The translations under genes and the position numbers were made by a program. Shown here piece after piece: positions 27,636 to 39,366 of a stretch of 64,000 bases of DNA; position 1 is the stretch's first letter; every line of letters starts with the position of its first letter. Source of the DNA: Stercorarius parasiticus (taxonomy: Eukaryota > Chordata > Aves > Charadriiformes > Stercorariidae); assembly GCA_013396915.1 (NCBI GenBank), contig VWZL01000356.1:186001-250000 (forward strand), given 5' to 3'. The notes under the pieces were generated by a model. It saw only the letters and a list, made by a program, of their open reading frames with translations. It had not been told where the DNA came from and did not search any database.

Positions 27636-29805
27636 CGGACCAAGCTATGAGCATATTGGGTGAAAATGTGTACGTCTGCAGACACTCGTGTGTACTTGAC
27701 AAACTGTGGGCACATAAGTACCAAGCTTAAGATTCCAGTTATGGAATAAGGATCCAACACGTTGGATCTACCCCGGGAAAACCCAACTTCAAACTATATT
27801 CAGCAAGATGGCCAGATGCACTGTAGGAAATGTGCATGTACATCAGTGCCATTTAAGAAGCAGCATGTGCAAGTTGAAATGTATGGATTGCTGTTGTTCA
27901 GAAATGTAAACGGGGATTTACAGGCAAGCGGTACTGAAGAACTTTAGAGGTAGACAGCTTTGTGCTCTTGGCAGCTTAGCAGGACCCCCATCACAGCTGT
28001 GGCTTAAGCTTGGGCTGGACAAAGCACTGGGCGATGCTGGTGGCACAGCAGAAATGCAGGGCAGGAGGCACTTATCCACCAGAGGCTGCAGCCCAATTAG
28101 GTAAGATACGTGCAGAAGAGGGGGAGAGTTTTCATACCCAACGCCATGAACACTGCAATGACAGTAAATATGAATCCTCTTTAAATTATGAGGGATGTTA
28201 CTCTGTTTGCTCAGAGGAGGGACCGTATCAAGCTATTTTTAAGTAGGCTTTTTCCATCCTTTTTCAGTAAACTTTCGGCTTGTAGTTCTTTCCTTACTCC
28301 CTAAGAGTTAAAACTAAACGAGGGGAAAAAAATGTCAACTTTTTGTTTCATGTCTCACGCACAAATTATCTTACAAGGGCAACATTGCGTGCATTGTTCT
28401 CCCATGGATTGTCTGCATTTGCTGATAATTCATTCATTTTCTGGCTCATCACCTCTTCCTTCCAAGGGATTAAATGGCCCTCATGTCTCCTCGAGAAATA
28501 TGAGAGAGCTCGATTGCACTGGGATGACAAGAAGGATGAATGGATTGAATTTCGACATGGCTCTTTCCTTTGCTTCTCCTATTTCTCTGCTTCTTGACAG
28601 GAACACAAAAAACGATCTGCTGCCAGTGCAAATGTGCATGAGGAAAGCAGGATAGATCTACTGGGAAATTTTACTCTCCAAAAACCAAGGTAGGGCAGAT
28701 GCTAACCGGTGAAATTTCCCTGTGGAAGAATGCCTCTGAACAGGAGGGTGCTGCTGTCTGCTGGGGGAGTGGCGCAAACCACGCATCTTTCGCACACGCT
28801 CATTTTTGTCTCTGGAAAATCTTGCGATTGGTCTTTCATTTTCCTGTGTCAAAGAAGAAATTTTATTTCATTGCCCCAGTGGTACGAAAAACTCTATTTC
28901 CTTATTCCTGTATAAAAATCCGGATGAAGTGCCCTCTCTGTGACACATCTTCTCAGGAAAAACCTGCGTGAGCACACTGGATTTATGCTGCAAAACAAGT
29001 GACTGTATCAAAGCAAGACACAGGTCTGATTATTTTATTTGACCTCCTTTATTCCTGTATCTGATTATTTAATGACAATAAACACATTGGTTCGTCTTTA
29101 CATCTTGGATCCCACAAGGTAGGACCTGTCACTTACAGTTATTTTCACTTTCAAACAGGATTTTTGGACATCCAGTTCTGTTTACGTTTTTGTAAACTGC
29201 CTGTTCCAAGAGATGATGGATTGAACTGGCCACGGAGAGAGGGGCGGGAGGTTGTCAGTAGGCCGGGCTCTCCACAAGCATGCCAAGTCAGATCTAAAGT
29301 TCTACTGAAGCACTAACGAACTCCTCAACCACCTTGTCTGCCAGCAAAAATCATTCTCTTTCAACTGTCTTTCCATTTCTGATACAATTAATCATCATTT
29401 TATGTAGTACTTCCCCCATTCAGTACTGGGCATGAAAAATAGCTAATTAATTTCTGCTCAGGCACACTCAAAAAGACAGAATTGAAATAGGTTCTGCAGT
29501 ATATATTTAATGGCCAATATGTTACATTAAAGCATCAGTAGAGCTCCTAAAAGCCATTATTCCCCTGCAGATACCGGAGCTGTAAAATTGCTCCCAGGTC
29601 CTTCTCCCAGGCGTGGATATCTGGTGGGGTTGAGATGAAGGAAGGGGACGAGTTGACAGTGCTGCAGACAGGCCAGATGGTATCGTGAGCCACAGGAGGC
29701 ACTTGTACTTTAACTGAGCTCCTAAGGACCGTTTGAGCTATGTGGAGGCTCAGGAACAGCTCAGGGTCAGAAGTGCTTTAAAACTGTTTGATTTCTCTCT
29801 GTGTT

Positions 29806-30043
29806 GCGTTTCCGAGCAGCTCAGCCCACAGCACCCGGAGCCTGCGGGGCCGAGCCCCTCGGTGGGAGCCTTGTGCTGGCGCGTGCCTCTGAGATAACGC
29901 AGGCTATTACCAGCTCCAGCACCTGCTTCACGACTTGGAGGGAACGCCTTCTGAAAAAAGCTCGCTGCTAAACTGGAGTTTCGCAAGTGATGTGTCCTGC
30001 GAAACCATCGGAAGCCGATAATAGAGATCGCGCAGAGCAACCG
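29806..30043. promoter_or_regulatory. Candidate orphan CpG island
   Basis: I count 19 CpG dinucleotides in 238 bp of moderately GC-rich sequence, close to the number expected without CpG loss. The flanks for many kilobases are CpG-poor. No gene start is recognised here. A consensus splice donor on the minus strand (AAG|GTGAGT, at 30051-30056) touches the block. It could be a promoter or enhancer of an unannotated RNA, or the remains of a GC-rich insertion. Confidence 0.45.
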
Positions 30044-33000
30044 GCACCTCACTCACCTTAGTTACACAAGTCACTGCCATGCAAACATCAGAGGAACTCG
30101 CTGATAGTCATCACGCTCCATCCCTTACTCCAGCTCACACGCGTGATTCCAGTCCAACTGTGCAGCTGCTGCTTATCAAAAAGCACATTCAAAGAAAACA
30201 TGACTTTTTTCCTGTTCAGCATGAAATCCATCGAGCCATGGCTAGCTTGGCCGGTGAGCACTGTCCCAGGGCTCCCTGAGTGAGCATTTCTGCACCCATG
30301 GGTGGCATTTCTGCACAGACCCACCCAAACGAACGTCAGATCGTTTTGGTGCCCACCACATACCAACTTGCTCTGTAAGCAGGCAGCAAGTACTGCTTTT
30401 CTGCCAAGAGATACAGTGCAAGGCAGCACGTTGTCTGCGTTTGAGTCCAGAGCTGAATACACAGCTAAGCTATGTTTAAGCTAATCGGTATTTTTGCCGT
30501 CTGCGCCATGGATGTATTCATAATATCAAGGTCTCTTTTTTGGAGGGCAGGGTATCTCATGAATACAACCCTTGCTTGAGTGAAAAGCATTGTCATTATC
30601 TTTTACTAAGAACGATACTTAGAATCAGTCTCTTGTGTATATTAATAATGACACGCTAATTGAATCTGGAAACTCATTCCTCAGAAGCAATGGATTCTGG
30701 GCTAATATTAGCATTTTATAGCTTTGGATAGAATGCAAGCGAGGGTCTGGCCAAGATAAACACAAGGTTTGCTTTTATTGCTGGCAGGCATTGCTGGAGC
30801 TCCATTGTTATAGCTGGAGTTCAGCAATATGTATCAGCAGCAAGCTTAGCCTGAAGTCTTTAACTCGTTGCTGTGCTGGAGGTGAAGTTCTACATAATCT
30901 GCACTGAAATTCCCTTATTAAGGAGAATTTTAAGAAATTCTTATGTCCTTTCCTTTCTGAAGGAGTTCTTTCTTGAGGCTCAGCATGGAAAGGTAAAAGA
31001 TGGTAGGGTTCATTGTTGCTTTAAAGCGCACACAAAAGAGTAAGATATAAGAAATTTATCACCTTTGCATTGCAGGTTGACGCTGGTACATGAAATTTAC
31101 CACTGGGTAACGGGGAAGGCTGGACAGGAACACTCGTTATCAGTAGAAAGCCCTTGTTAAAACATTAACAGCATATTTTTGAGCCAGACATGGCTAGGCA
31201 TACCATCAAAAGTTGCAGGGGACACAAAGGAAATCAGACTGTTCTTGTTTGTCCTAGGAAGTGCTGTGCATGACTTCTGGGGTTTAGCAGGCATCTAGAA
31301 CAGACTTTCTTTCCCTCTATATTTCAACAGGATTTTTCAATCGCTCTCTTAGGTGCCTCAAAACACATTCATCCAGAGAGCTATGCTCCCCACACAGACC
31401 TTGTCTGCATGGCTCTGGAGGCAGGGAGTTGTGGAGCCCTTTAGCCCATCTTGGCAAGTGGCATGCATTCGTTGCATTTGAAACTTGGTATATTCCTAAG
31501 GGAACTGCTTTTAAGGATGACAAGCCATCTGTCTCCACTTCTGGTGTTTTCTCTGCTTCCACATCCGTATGTTAAGGTGGAAATAATGTTTTCAACTCAA
31601 AAGCCTAATTTGGCCTGTAAATTGCAGATTTGTAATGATCAAATCTAGTTTAAGCCAGACGGTGAAGATTTTTCCATCACCATTTGCTGATAGGAATTAC
31701 TTCTTCATGGCACTAATGGCTCACATGTTACTGCCCCAGTATTTGAATGTAGTATGGTATATTGTATCACGACTGAGTCCACGTTCTGGACTCCTGCTTG
31801 TTTCACCCACATCCATGATCATTTATTGTAACCATTCTGCCGCATTGGCTGCTCTCTCCCAGTGAAATTTCTATTATAATAAACGTGGGCAGTGTAAACA
31901 AAATGTTGCAAAATATTGCTTTGATTAGCAAAGTGCTGCAAGAATGCACTGGAGAGTCTGTGTTGCACATGTGGACACCTGGAATGAAGAGCAGTAAAAG
32001 GAAAATATTATTTCATTTCTCTGCAGACACACCATGCGGGGGCAGAGCTGGGCCCATCCTGCAGACCAGATGCGTGTCTCTGCAACCAACAAGAAGTGAG
32101 TTTGAGTAAAATGGTGTAGCTCTGCAGCAGGCAAGGGAGGCGTTTTGAAATAAGGCATTTTGCATCGGCAGAACAAGGGGATAAGGAGCCCAGGATGTTG
32201 AGGACTCTTGGCAGCAAGAGGCGGGGAGAGCAAAGCACATGATCTCAGCCCTTCGCCTCTGGCAGCCTCTGTGGACACCACGTTTAGTGACGGCAGAAGC
32301 AGCTGTGGAAATGGTCTCCTTGCAGGGGGACCCCGCTGGAGCTGTTGTCACCTTTCAGGGTGCAACAGGTGGAGGGACAACGTGGTGCCAGCCATGGGCA
32401 CCCGAGCTCTCCCACCAAAAGTGTCCTCAAAGGGAGGCCCAAAGGCACATCCATCGGTGGCCTCCAGGTCACTGTGCTGGGTGGAGGCCAGGAGCTTCTC
32501 AGACACAGGAGGGTGGTGAGGTGAATTTATCCCCAAATTCATTCTTCATGTTTTTCTTAACAATTTTCAGAGGTTAGGATTGTATGAGCTTTTCCTTTCC
32601 TTTCTCCTCCTGCCATCAGCTTCAATTTGAAATGAACTTGGTGAACTTCATAATTCTGACCCCCTGGCACGCAAAAGCATAGGATCTTTCAAGCCTCTCC
32701 TCAGGGCTGTGGTTGCTGTAGCGCTGTTGTTGAACTCATTGCATTTATGCCTGTTTCGAAACGCTTCTGTCCTTCCTACCAACTTTCAAAGTTTCACTGG
32801 TGGCCAAGCACAATCCCTGCAATGTTGTTAGCCTACAGATTATTTTAACTTCTACTTAGCTGAGCCCTAATTGCTTTACCTTCGGTGCTTCCAGTACAAC
32901 GTCTGATATGATTAGCTGTGCCATTAATTATCTTGTACTTTAACTATGAACCTCCTGCCGAAAACCAAGGAAAGGTCAATGCACATCTAGAGAAAATGGT

Positions 33001-35654
33001 ACCTAACAAGATACATTTATCAGCAAATTAGGCACAATGTGAGTTCAGCACACACATGTGGTCTGAAAGGTTTTTACCAGTGTGCTAATGGTACCTGTTA
33101 TTTTCCTAAGGATAAATGCTTGTAGTCAACAGGACACCGTCTGGTGAAAACCTCCCATGGGCTTTAGTGTACAAAAATCCTTTATGCATTATAAGAAGTA
33201 AATCTGATTAAAGAATGCAAAAGATATTTGGTAAGTAGTCCAGTCAGCACAGATACTGGTCAAATGATACCTGACTAGCTGTTGTTACAGTTAATAATTC
33301 TGTTACTTGTTTTTACCTAGAATAATTTAAAAAAGAATAGTCCACTCAGCCTGTTCACAGTTATCACCTGAGTATTATCATACACTCTGTTTCTCTCCTG
33401 AATGTTTCTTAGCACAGCCAGTAAAAAAGAAAGACTACCGGACCTGAATTTTTGTTCTAAAATGCTGTGACATTTGGGTCTAAAAACTGTGAGGGACGCT
33501 TTTTATTGCAACATGTTTCCCTGTAGTTACAGATACAATCTTTTTGTTTGCAGTGTTTTCTGAAGTCTTCGGTTCCTTTTTTACCCTTGCATCAGATGTG
33601 CCCTGTTGTCCCTTTCCCTTAAGGATATTTAACAGTATAATGTTGCAGTTCGTAAATATTTTTACTGAGTTTCATTTGGTTCGTTTCAATTTTGATTGCC
33701 ACCATCAACATATATTTTCCATATACATTTTCTATAGCTTGACATAACTTTTTACTTCCAAACCCTCTTTTCTTGATTTCAAACATTATCAGCATCCCTG
33801 GAGTATAGTAATGCTTTTTGGTTTGGCTTTTTCCCATGCAGATGCTACTGGCTCAGAACATCTCCCGCTTAGTGGCCATACCTTCAGAAAAGGAGAAACA
33901 GTTTGCTTTTGATAGCGTGTCCTCCGTTTTCATCCAAGCTACTCACTGACTTCAACTCTTAGGTACAATTCCTACTAAGGAAATTTGAATTGAACAGGCA
34001 CACATTTTCCCCTCTTAGAAAAAACCACCCACTTTCTGTTGCAAAGCCAAAATAACAGAAGTGATTTATACGCAGCTCTGAAAGCCACCGTGTCCCTTCG
34101 CTGGGTTCTCAGCTTTGCGGAGAGGAGACACAGGAGCACCTGAAGGGAGAGAGGACTGGTCTGTAAACTGGATCCCAGTCAGGTTGTCCTCTTTTTCATG
34201 CAGGAAAATATTAGTAAAATTGAATGAGACAAATGACTGTTTCAAGCACTGCCTTTCCCTCCTTCCCAGCACACCATCCCTGATCGTGGGCAAGAACACA
34301 ACTTGTCCAGCCTGGGACTGGATACACCTGAAGTATTTAAAGTACTTATTCGAGATAAAAAAGCTAGGAATGGGATAATTTGCTCTTGCTTAGGGGCAAA
34401 CAGCCTCGTGGTGCTGCAGAGGCAGGTGTGGAGAGCTTCATATGGGACATGACTCTGGAAGAACCTCTGGTGCCCTGGTGAGGAGGAGTGTGAGGCGTTC
34501 CCTTTCCTCACCATCAGTCTGGGTTTTTGGGGAGGGTGGTGCTGGAAAGCACCAGCTGGTTCCCAGCGGAGGGGGCGCATCCTGCCATTTCACAGGCAAA
34601 ATGTTCAGTGATGGTTACTAGTACCCCTATGTGTTATTCCCAGTTCCTGTATTTCTTCAGTGTTGGATGTACATTAACAGATACAGCATGTTTTGATAAA
34701 TATAGGAGGATAGAATGGATATTTTGCAAAGTGGGGACAAATTTATCCAGGGATTTAGGATGACCAGTTGTTACCAGATAAACCTCCCAAGGAACAGCTT
34801 GGCAAGCATTTTCTTTTGGCAGTGTTGCTGGTGTAGGTACCCCATCCCCAAGCTACCTCCTCTGTTGTGGCTGAGAAGTTGTTAGGTTCTCCAGAACCAG
34901 AAGCTGAACCAGGTGAAAAAACCTTTTTTTCTTTCTTCTGGGCTAAGTTTACCCCAAGTCCAGTTCACCAAGTGGCCTCACAAACAGCTGCACAGACACA
35001 TCCAAGTAGGCAGTTGAGTGGTCAGAATAGGGGAAGAGGCTCCTAAGAGTGATGTTACTACTTAAAATCTGTCAAAACACCATCTGAGCGGTTGCAGAAT
35101 TAATTAATAAATTGAATCCACTGAGTTAAGTCAAATTCACACCAGAGTAAAACCAGCCCTGACACAACCAGCCCTTTGAACGCAGCTCAGCTGTGTTTTC
35201 ACCCCTGCCTTGAATTACGCTGTGTAAGTGGTCTGTTGCTGTTGGCATTTTGAACTTAATGCAATTTAAAAGAAAGGCACCATGTCAAGGTCATATTAAA
35301 AATATTTTGGGGACATGTTAAAATAACTCAGTATATTTCAATTCAATTTATCTTAAAGGGTTTAAATCTTGTCTAATTCCTCTTGGAGGAAAGGTTAGAC
35401 TTGGGATCTATTATCAAAACAAAGGATGAAAGGCTGAAGAAGCAACACACAGTCTCCACGTGTATTTGGCACTTCATTTTTTCATCTTCCAGTTTTTGAA
35501 TAATAAAATGCCCAGGTGCATAGAGCAGTTTTGCACAGACGGCTGAGCTTAGGAGGACTTGAGAGCCAACACAAATCAGTTTATTGCAGCTCCTCCTTGG
35601 GCAGTTGCAAGTGTCTAGGTACCAAGGCTGGAGTGCGCTCCTGCTTCAAACGTT
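30044..35654. other. Gene-free interval with GC-rich patch
   Basis: It is mostly AT-rich. A GC-richer patch at about 32020-32520 has overlapping open frames in several phases on both strands, the usual effect of GC composition rather than of a gene. About 30650-30860 has several homeodomain-, forkhead- and SOX-like words, which is weak evidence for a regulatory element. Confidence 0.65.
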
Positions 35655-35984
35655 ATGCGGCATCCAGTGCAAAAAAGAAGAGACATTATTGGCAGTCACA
35701 AATCAAGCACTGATGTCACAGGAGAGATACCTCTTCTCAAAAAACCTGGACTTTTCAACCAGGTGCCTCAGTTTTATTCCATTCACCATGTTCCTAGCTT
35801 AGATACTGTTGAACGGGACATCACTTTAAAACTGCGAGACTCAGACCTGGAAGATCTGGGCAGGAAAAATTTTCTGCAGTCTCAAACTGCCAGTGAATAC
35901 ACAGTGTATGTGGAAGCTAACCCTGATGGGGCAATGTCCTTTTACCTAACTCCTATTAGAGTCAACAGAGAAAATGCCTCTTGA
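35655..35984 (+). CDS. Unassigned open frame, possible terminal coding exon
   Basis: The frame is open from just after an in-frame TAG near 35613 to the TGA at 35982-35984. The product from the first Met would be 109 residues. Its composition looks protein-like: evenly spread charged residues, few Cys, and segments such as DITLKLRDSDLEDLGRKN and ASEYTVYVEANPDGAMSFYL. A possible acceptor, 'gcggcatccag' near 35669, would put most of the frame in a last exon starting at about QKRRDIIG. I do not recognise the family, see no signal peptide or membrane segment, and see no partner exon upstream. It could be chance, a pseudogene piece or the end of a lineage-specific gene. Confidence 0.25.
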   Translation: MRHPVQKRRDIIGSHKSSTDVTGEIPLLKKPGLFNQVPQFYSIHHVPSLDTVERDITLKLRDSDLEDLGRKNFLQSQTASEYTVYVEANPDGAMSFYLTPIRVNRENAS

Positions 35985-36333
35985 TTTCAGCAGCAGCTCA
36001 TCTTAGTATGGAGGTAAAATGCAATGACCTTCAGTTACCTGGTGGGTCTTGCATTGTGCCAGCCAGGGGTTTCGCAGAAGCTGCCTGTGATACCGCTTTA
36101 TAACCAGAAAACTCTGCTCAGGTAGACACTAGAACACAACCTCGTGGTGCTTGAGATATAAAAAATAATGTTAAGCATTTGGAATTAGCAATAAGCACAA
36201 CAGGTGAGGAATCGCACAGCTGTCTATGGCCACAGCGAAGGCTGCCAAGACCCAGTGTTAGTTTTTACCTCTGAAGAGCATCGGTTCACCTGACAGTGGC
36301 AATTCAACAGCCAGAAGGAATTTCAACATATTA

Positions 36334-36353
36334 TGTGTATATATATATACACA
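36334..36353. repeat. Perfect 20-bp palindrome, TG-(TA)n-CA
   Basis: The sequence tgtg(ta)n caca equals its own reverse complement. It is a short alternating purine-pyrimidine tract that could extrude a cruciform, but it is most simply a decayed microsatellite. Confidence 0.9.
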
Positions 36354-37557
36354 CATTTCAGTATTTCAGCCTTTATTACCATTAGCTAATAATACTTCAA
36401 CCTTCATGCAACTTCCTTCTCCTTCAAGCTCCAAGCCCCTTTTGCAGCCCAGGTGGCCCATAGGCTGTGTCTCTCATTTTTATAACCAGCCTTAGTTTTT
36501 GCCTCTTTGCTTGGACAAGGTTTTCACCCTGAAATTTGCCTTTTCCCAGCTTGTTCTGCTTTTTTAAGTGCTGCTGTGTTTTCCCATTCATCCCGCCCCT
36601 TTCTCTGCAGTGAGGCTTTTCAGACTGACCCCTGCCACCATAGCCCTGTACCGCATCCTCTGCTGAGAAAACAAGGATTCTGTGTCTGTAAAAGGAAACG
36701 GGCTGTTTCAGAGCGCTGTTTGCAGAGGCGGTGGGATGGAAGCGGGCATTGAAGCCAGACGCATGCAGGCTGCCGTCCTCTGTCCTCCCATGCGTCTCCT
36801 CCTGCCGTGGTGCACCTCAGTCCCCGCACTTTGCTCCTACTCAGGGTGATGGGAGATGAAGTGAAGCTCACACTCCAGTCGTCAAGGAAGATGCTTCCCT
36901 AAGCTATTCCACCAAGCAATGGAGGAAGCTATGTGGGATCTACGTTCCTTCTCTGAGTGTTTTCCAGGAAATACAATTAAAATTTCTCTGGCCTGATCTC
37001 ACACTGTGAGTTTTGATACATGCATAATCTGAATTGTTGTTCAAATTCACCCGTGTTCTAAAAAACAACACCATGATGAAGTGAGACTGGTAGCAACAAG
37101 AAACCATCCTGGAAGAGTTTAACACACAAAAATTCAGGTCAGCTGTACTGATGTAGGCAGAATATGTCTTTGAATTTTACTGTAGACTTCAGGTTGATAT
37201 ATTCTTTTCCTGAGTGGCTTACCTATGCTTCTGTGCTTACCATCTAAGTACCATGAAGCTCCACTGCATCTGGGGACCAGGTCTTTTGTGCTTCCAATCC
37301 ACCAAAGCTCAATAAATGCACATTTAAGTAATTTCAAAGTAATTCAACCTTTTTCCACATCTTGGCTTATTAAGAAGATAGCAATAAAGAAAAAAACATA
37401 CTATCTGAAAAAACTCCTACATCTGTAGGAGCTAAAGCGCTATAGTATCTCTCCTTCTCAATACCAAACACGTGGACCAAGGCTAATGAGTTTTTAGGAT
37501 TCAAGTTAGAGCTGTTTCTATTTTCTAAATTAATATATGCAGAATATATAGATCATT

Positions 37558-37610
37558 TACACACATACACACACACACATATATATGAATGTGTGTGCAT
37601 ATATATATAC
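37558..37610. repeat. Compound (CA)n(TA)n(TG)n(TA)n microsatellite
   Basis: Two alternating purine-pyrimidine tracts, about 30 and 22 bp, are broken only by 'gaa' near 37587-37589. The CACACACAT and ATGTGTGTG arms can pair around an 8-base loop. Confidence 0.92.
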
Positions 37611-38080
37611 AGGTAAAACGTACATATACATCTATGTGTACATGCATTTATACCTAACTGCTAGTCCTATATAGTACCATCTCAGTTCAGTTGCTGGTTT
37701 CTGTTAATAGCTCTTTTTATACTATTTTCAGGCATCACTGTTTTCTAAGTGGGAAGTGGGCTCTCTCCTGAGAGGATTTCACAAATCATTCAATACGAGA
37801 TGCCATTATATTTCAGTCAATAATCTTGTACTGCGATCCTATTAGCGAAGGATCTTCCAGAGGCTATAACCACATACATTTGTGCAAAGGATGGTCTGAA
37901 AAACAAATCTAATCTTGTTTATTGACAGAATTCAGTCCTGAAAAAATGGTCTCTTAACAAATCATTTAGCCAAGGTATTTTGCAGAAATACTGCTACCTT
38001 CGTGAAGGAGGTTTTGAGGTTATTTGTTTCTACTCTGCGGCTGCAACTCCCGTTCTTCACTCAGCAGCACTGTCATTATT

Positions 38081-38160
38081 TTCTCCACACGAGAAGCTAA
38101 GGGGAAGCTGTTCTCCACACGAGAAGCTATTTTCTCTTCCACTGAGAAGCTAAGGGGAAA
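38081..38160. repeat. Triple ~25-30 bp direct repeat (gagaagcta core)
   Basis: Units start at 38081, 38111 and 38132. The first two share 'ttctccacacgagaagcta', and the third is diverged (ttctcttccactgagaagct). The first and third keep 'aaggggaa' at the end. The repeat falls inside a 148-codon plus-strand open frame that has no recognisable domain. Confidence 0.88.
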
Positions 38161-39186
38161 AAAACAGAGGGAAAGTATTTGTCATGACATAGCTGTGCTC
38201 CCCTTTCCCTGCCACCGGCTGTTTTATATTGGCAGAAATCTGAGATCTGTTTCTCCCTCCATTCCCTTCCATAGCTCCCTTCCATCGCCACTTAAGAGAC
38301 CCTCCCTGGGGGCTGCTAGGGCCAGAGCTGATTATTTAGAAATTCAGAGCTGTGTTTTCTTAGTCCTTTGTGCAGACGTAAAAACTGGGGAAAGGACAAT
38401 CATCTCTGAACATTCTGCAATGCAGAGAAACATCATGAATCCCCTGAGCTACAAACAGGTGAATAACTAAACCTTTCACAATGCTCATAACAAGCCTTGG
38501 CTTAGGAAAACTTGACTTCTACCTACACTCAAGGACCCTCCTCGTTTCTGAATAAACCCTTTTCCCTACAAATGCACTCAGAGCAGTCTCGAGCATAATT
38601 ATCGCTTCAGTTGCATTCATGAGGCCATTTTAACCAGACTACATTAAAAGTCATTTGAACATTTTTTCGGCAGAAAGGGAGAGACAAAGTCAACCGCTTG
38701 CTTTCTTCTCCCTCAGACCTCTGTTCTCTATCACCACCTCTTAAATAGACACACTTCACTTTTGATTGCCTGAATTTGTATGGATCTGGAGCTATTTTAT
38801 TGATGTATAAAAGATGTTTCTTCTTTTATAGCCTCCATATGTAAAGGAAGCCTGGAGAGTCCTAGGTTTTGAAAAGTCATCGAGCTGAAAGCTCCATCCC
38901 TCACGCATATCGGAGAGCTGCTTTTTAATGTCAAGGAGGTGCACTTATACAGGGTTCTTGTGCCCTCCAAGCAGCTCAGCTGAACGCTGCCGCTGCGAGC
39001 AAAATCTGAACCGATGGTCACCTCTGTTCTGGTCACCGAAAATTTTCACTGCAGAAGTAAGGCAAATACTTAGTTCTTTGGGCTTTGCAACAAAGGAAAC
39101 AGAAGTTTATGCTTTTCTGTGCGCAGGTTGCTTTTGTAGTTAGGAATAAACTCTATAAGGAAGCGCGGACAATGGGAACATCGGTT

Positions 39187-39366
39187 GTGCTGCCAGTCAG
39201 AGGGACCTCAACAGGCTGGAGAAATGGGCAAAGAGGAGTCTCATGAAGCTCAGCAAAGGCAACTACAAAGCCCTGCACCTGGGGATGACCAACCCCAGGC
39301 AGCCGCACAGGCTGGGGGCTGACCAGCAGGAAAGCAGCTTTGCAGAAAAGGACCCGGGGGTTCCGG
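39187..39366 (+). mobile_element. CR1 LINE internal fragment
   Basis: About 180 bp match the ORF2 C-terminal coding part of CR1: 'cagagggacctcaacagg', 'aagtcc/aagccctgcacctg' type sequence, and 'aaaaggacccgggggt'. It lacks the 3' tail, so it is truncated at both ends. It belongs to a different subfamily from the 17.5-kb copy. Confidence 0.85.

Larger units (their letters stand above)
18464..29805. other. Gene-free interval
   Basis: About 11 kb of unique sequence. It includes the TTTC microsatellite (21.0 kb), a small hairpin (20.88 kb), the 16-bp minisatellite (24.8 kb) inside a GC-richer patch at 24490-24980, and the 11-bp-stem hairpin (27.6 kb). Frames up to 121 codons (for example 21690-22055 minus) overlap frames on the other strand and show no domain. 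Confidence 0.65.
35985..39186. other. Gene-free interval
   Basis: It holds the TA palindrome (36.3 kb), the compound microsatellite (37.6 kb) and the triple direct repeat (38.1 kb). The 148-codon frame at 38024-38470 plus is the longest non-CR1 plus-strand frame in the left part. Part of it is the repeat, and the rest shows no domain. Confidence 0.65.

Noticed and set aside
28332..28655. Two overlapping plus-strand frames, one with a Trp/Asp/Glu-rich stretch (LHWDDKKDEWIEF)
   Set aside because: The stretch briefly recalls Tudor/MBT-type sequence, but it is too short and isolated to support a domain.
30088..30462. 124-codon minus-strand frame beside the CpG block
   Set aside because: It overlaps plus-strand frames, is rich in Cys/His without a spaced motif, and resembles no family. 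Kept only as context for the CpG finding.
32008..32577. Several overlapping 76-118 codon frames on both strands
   Set aside because: Their overlap in many phases reflects a GC-richer patch with few stop codons. No domain or splice context was seen.
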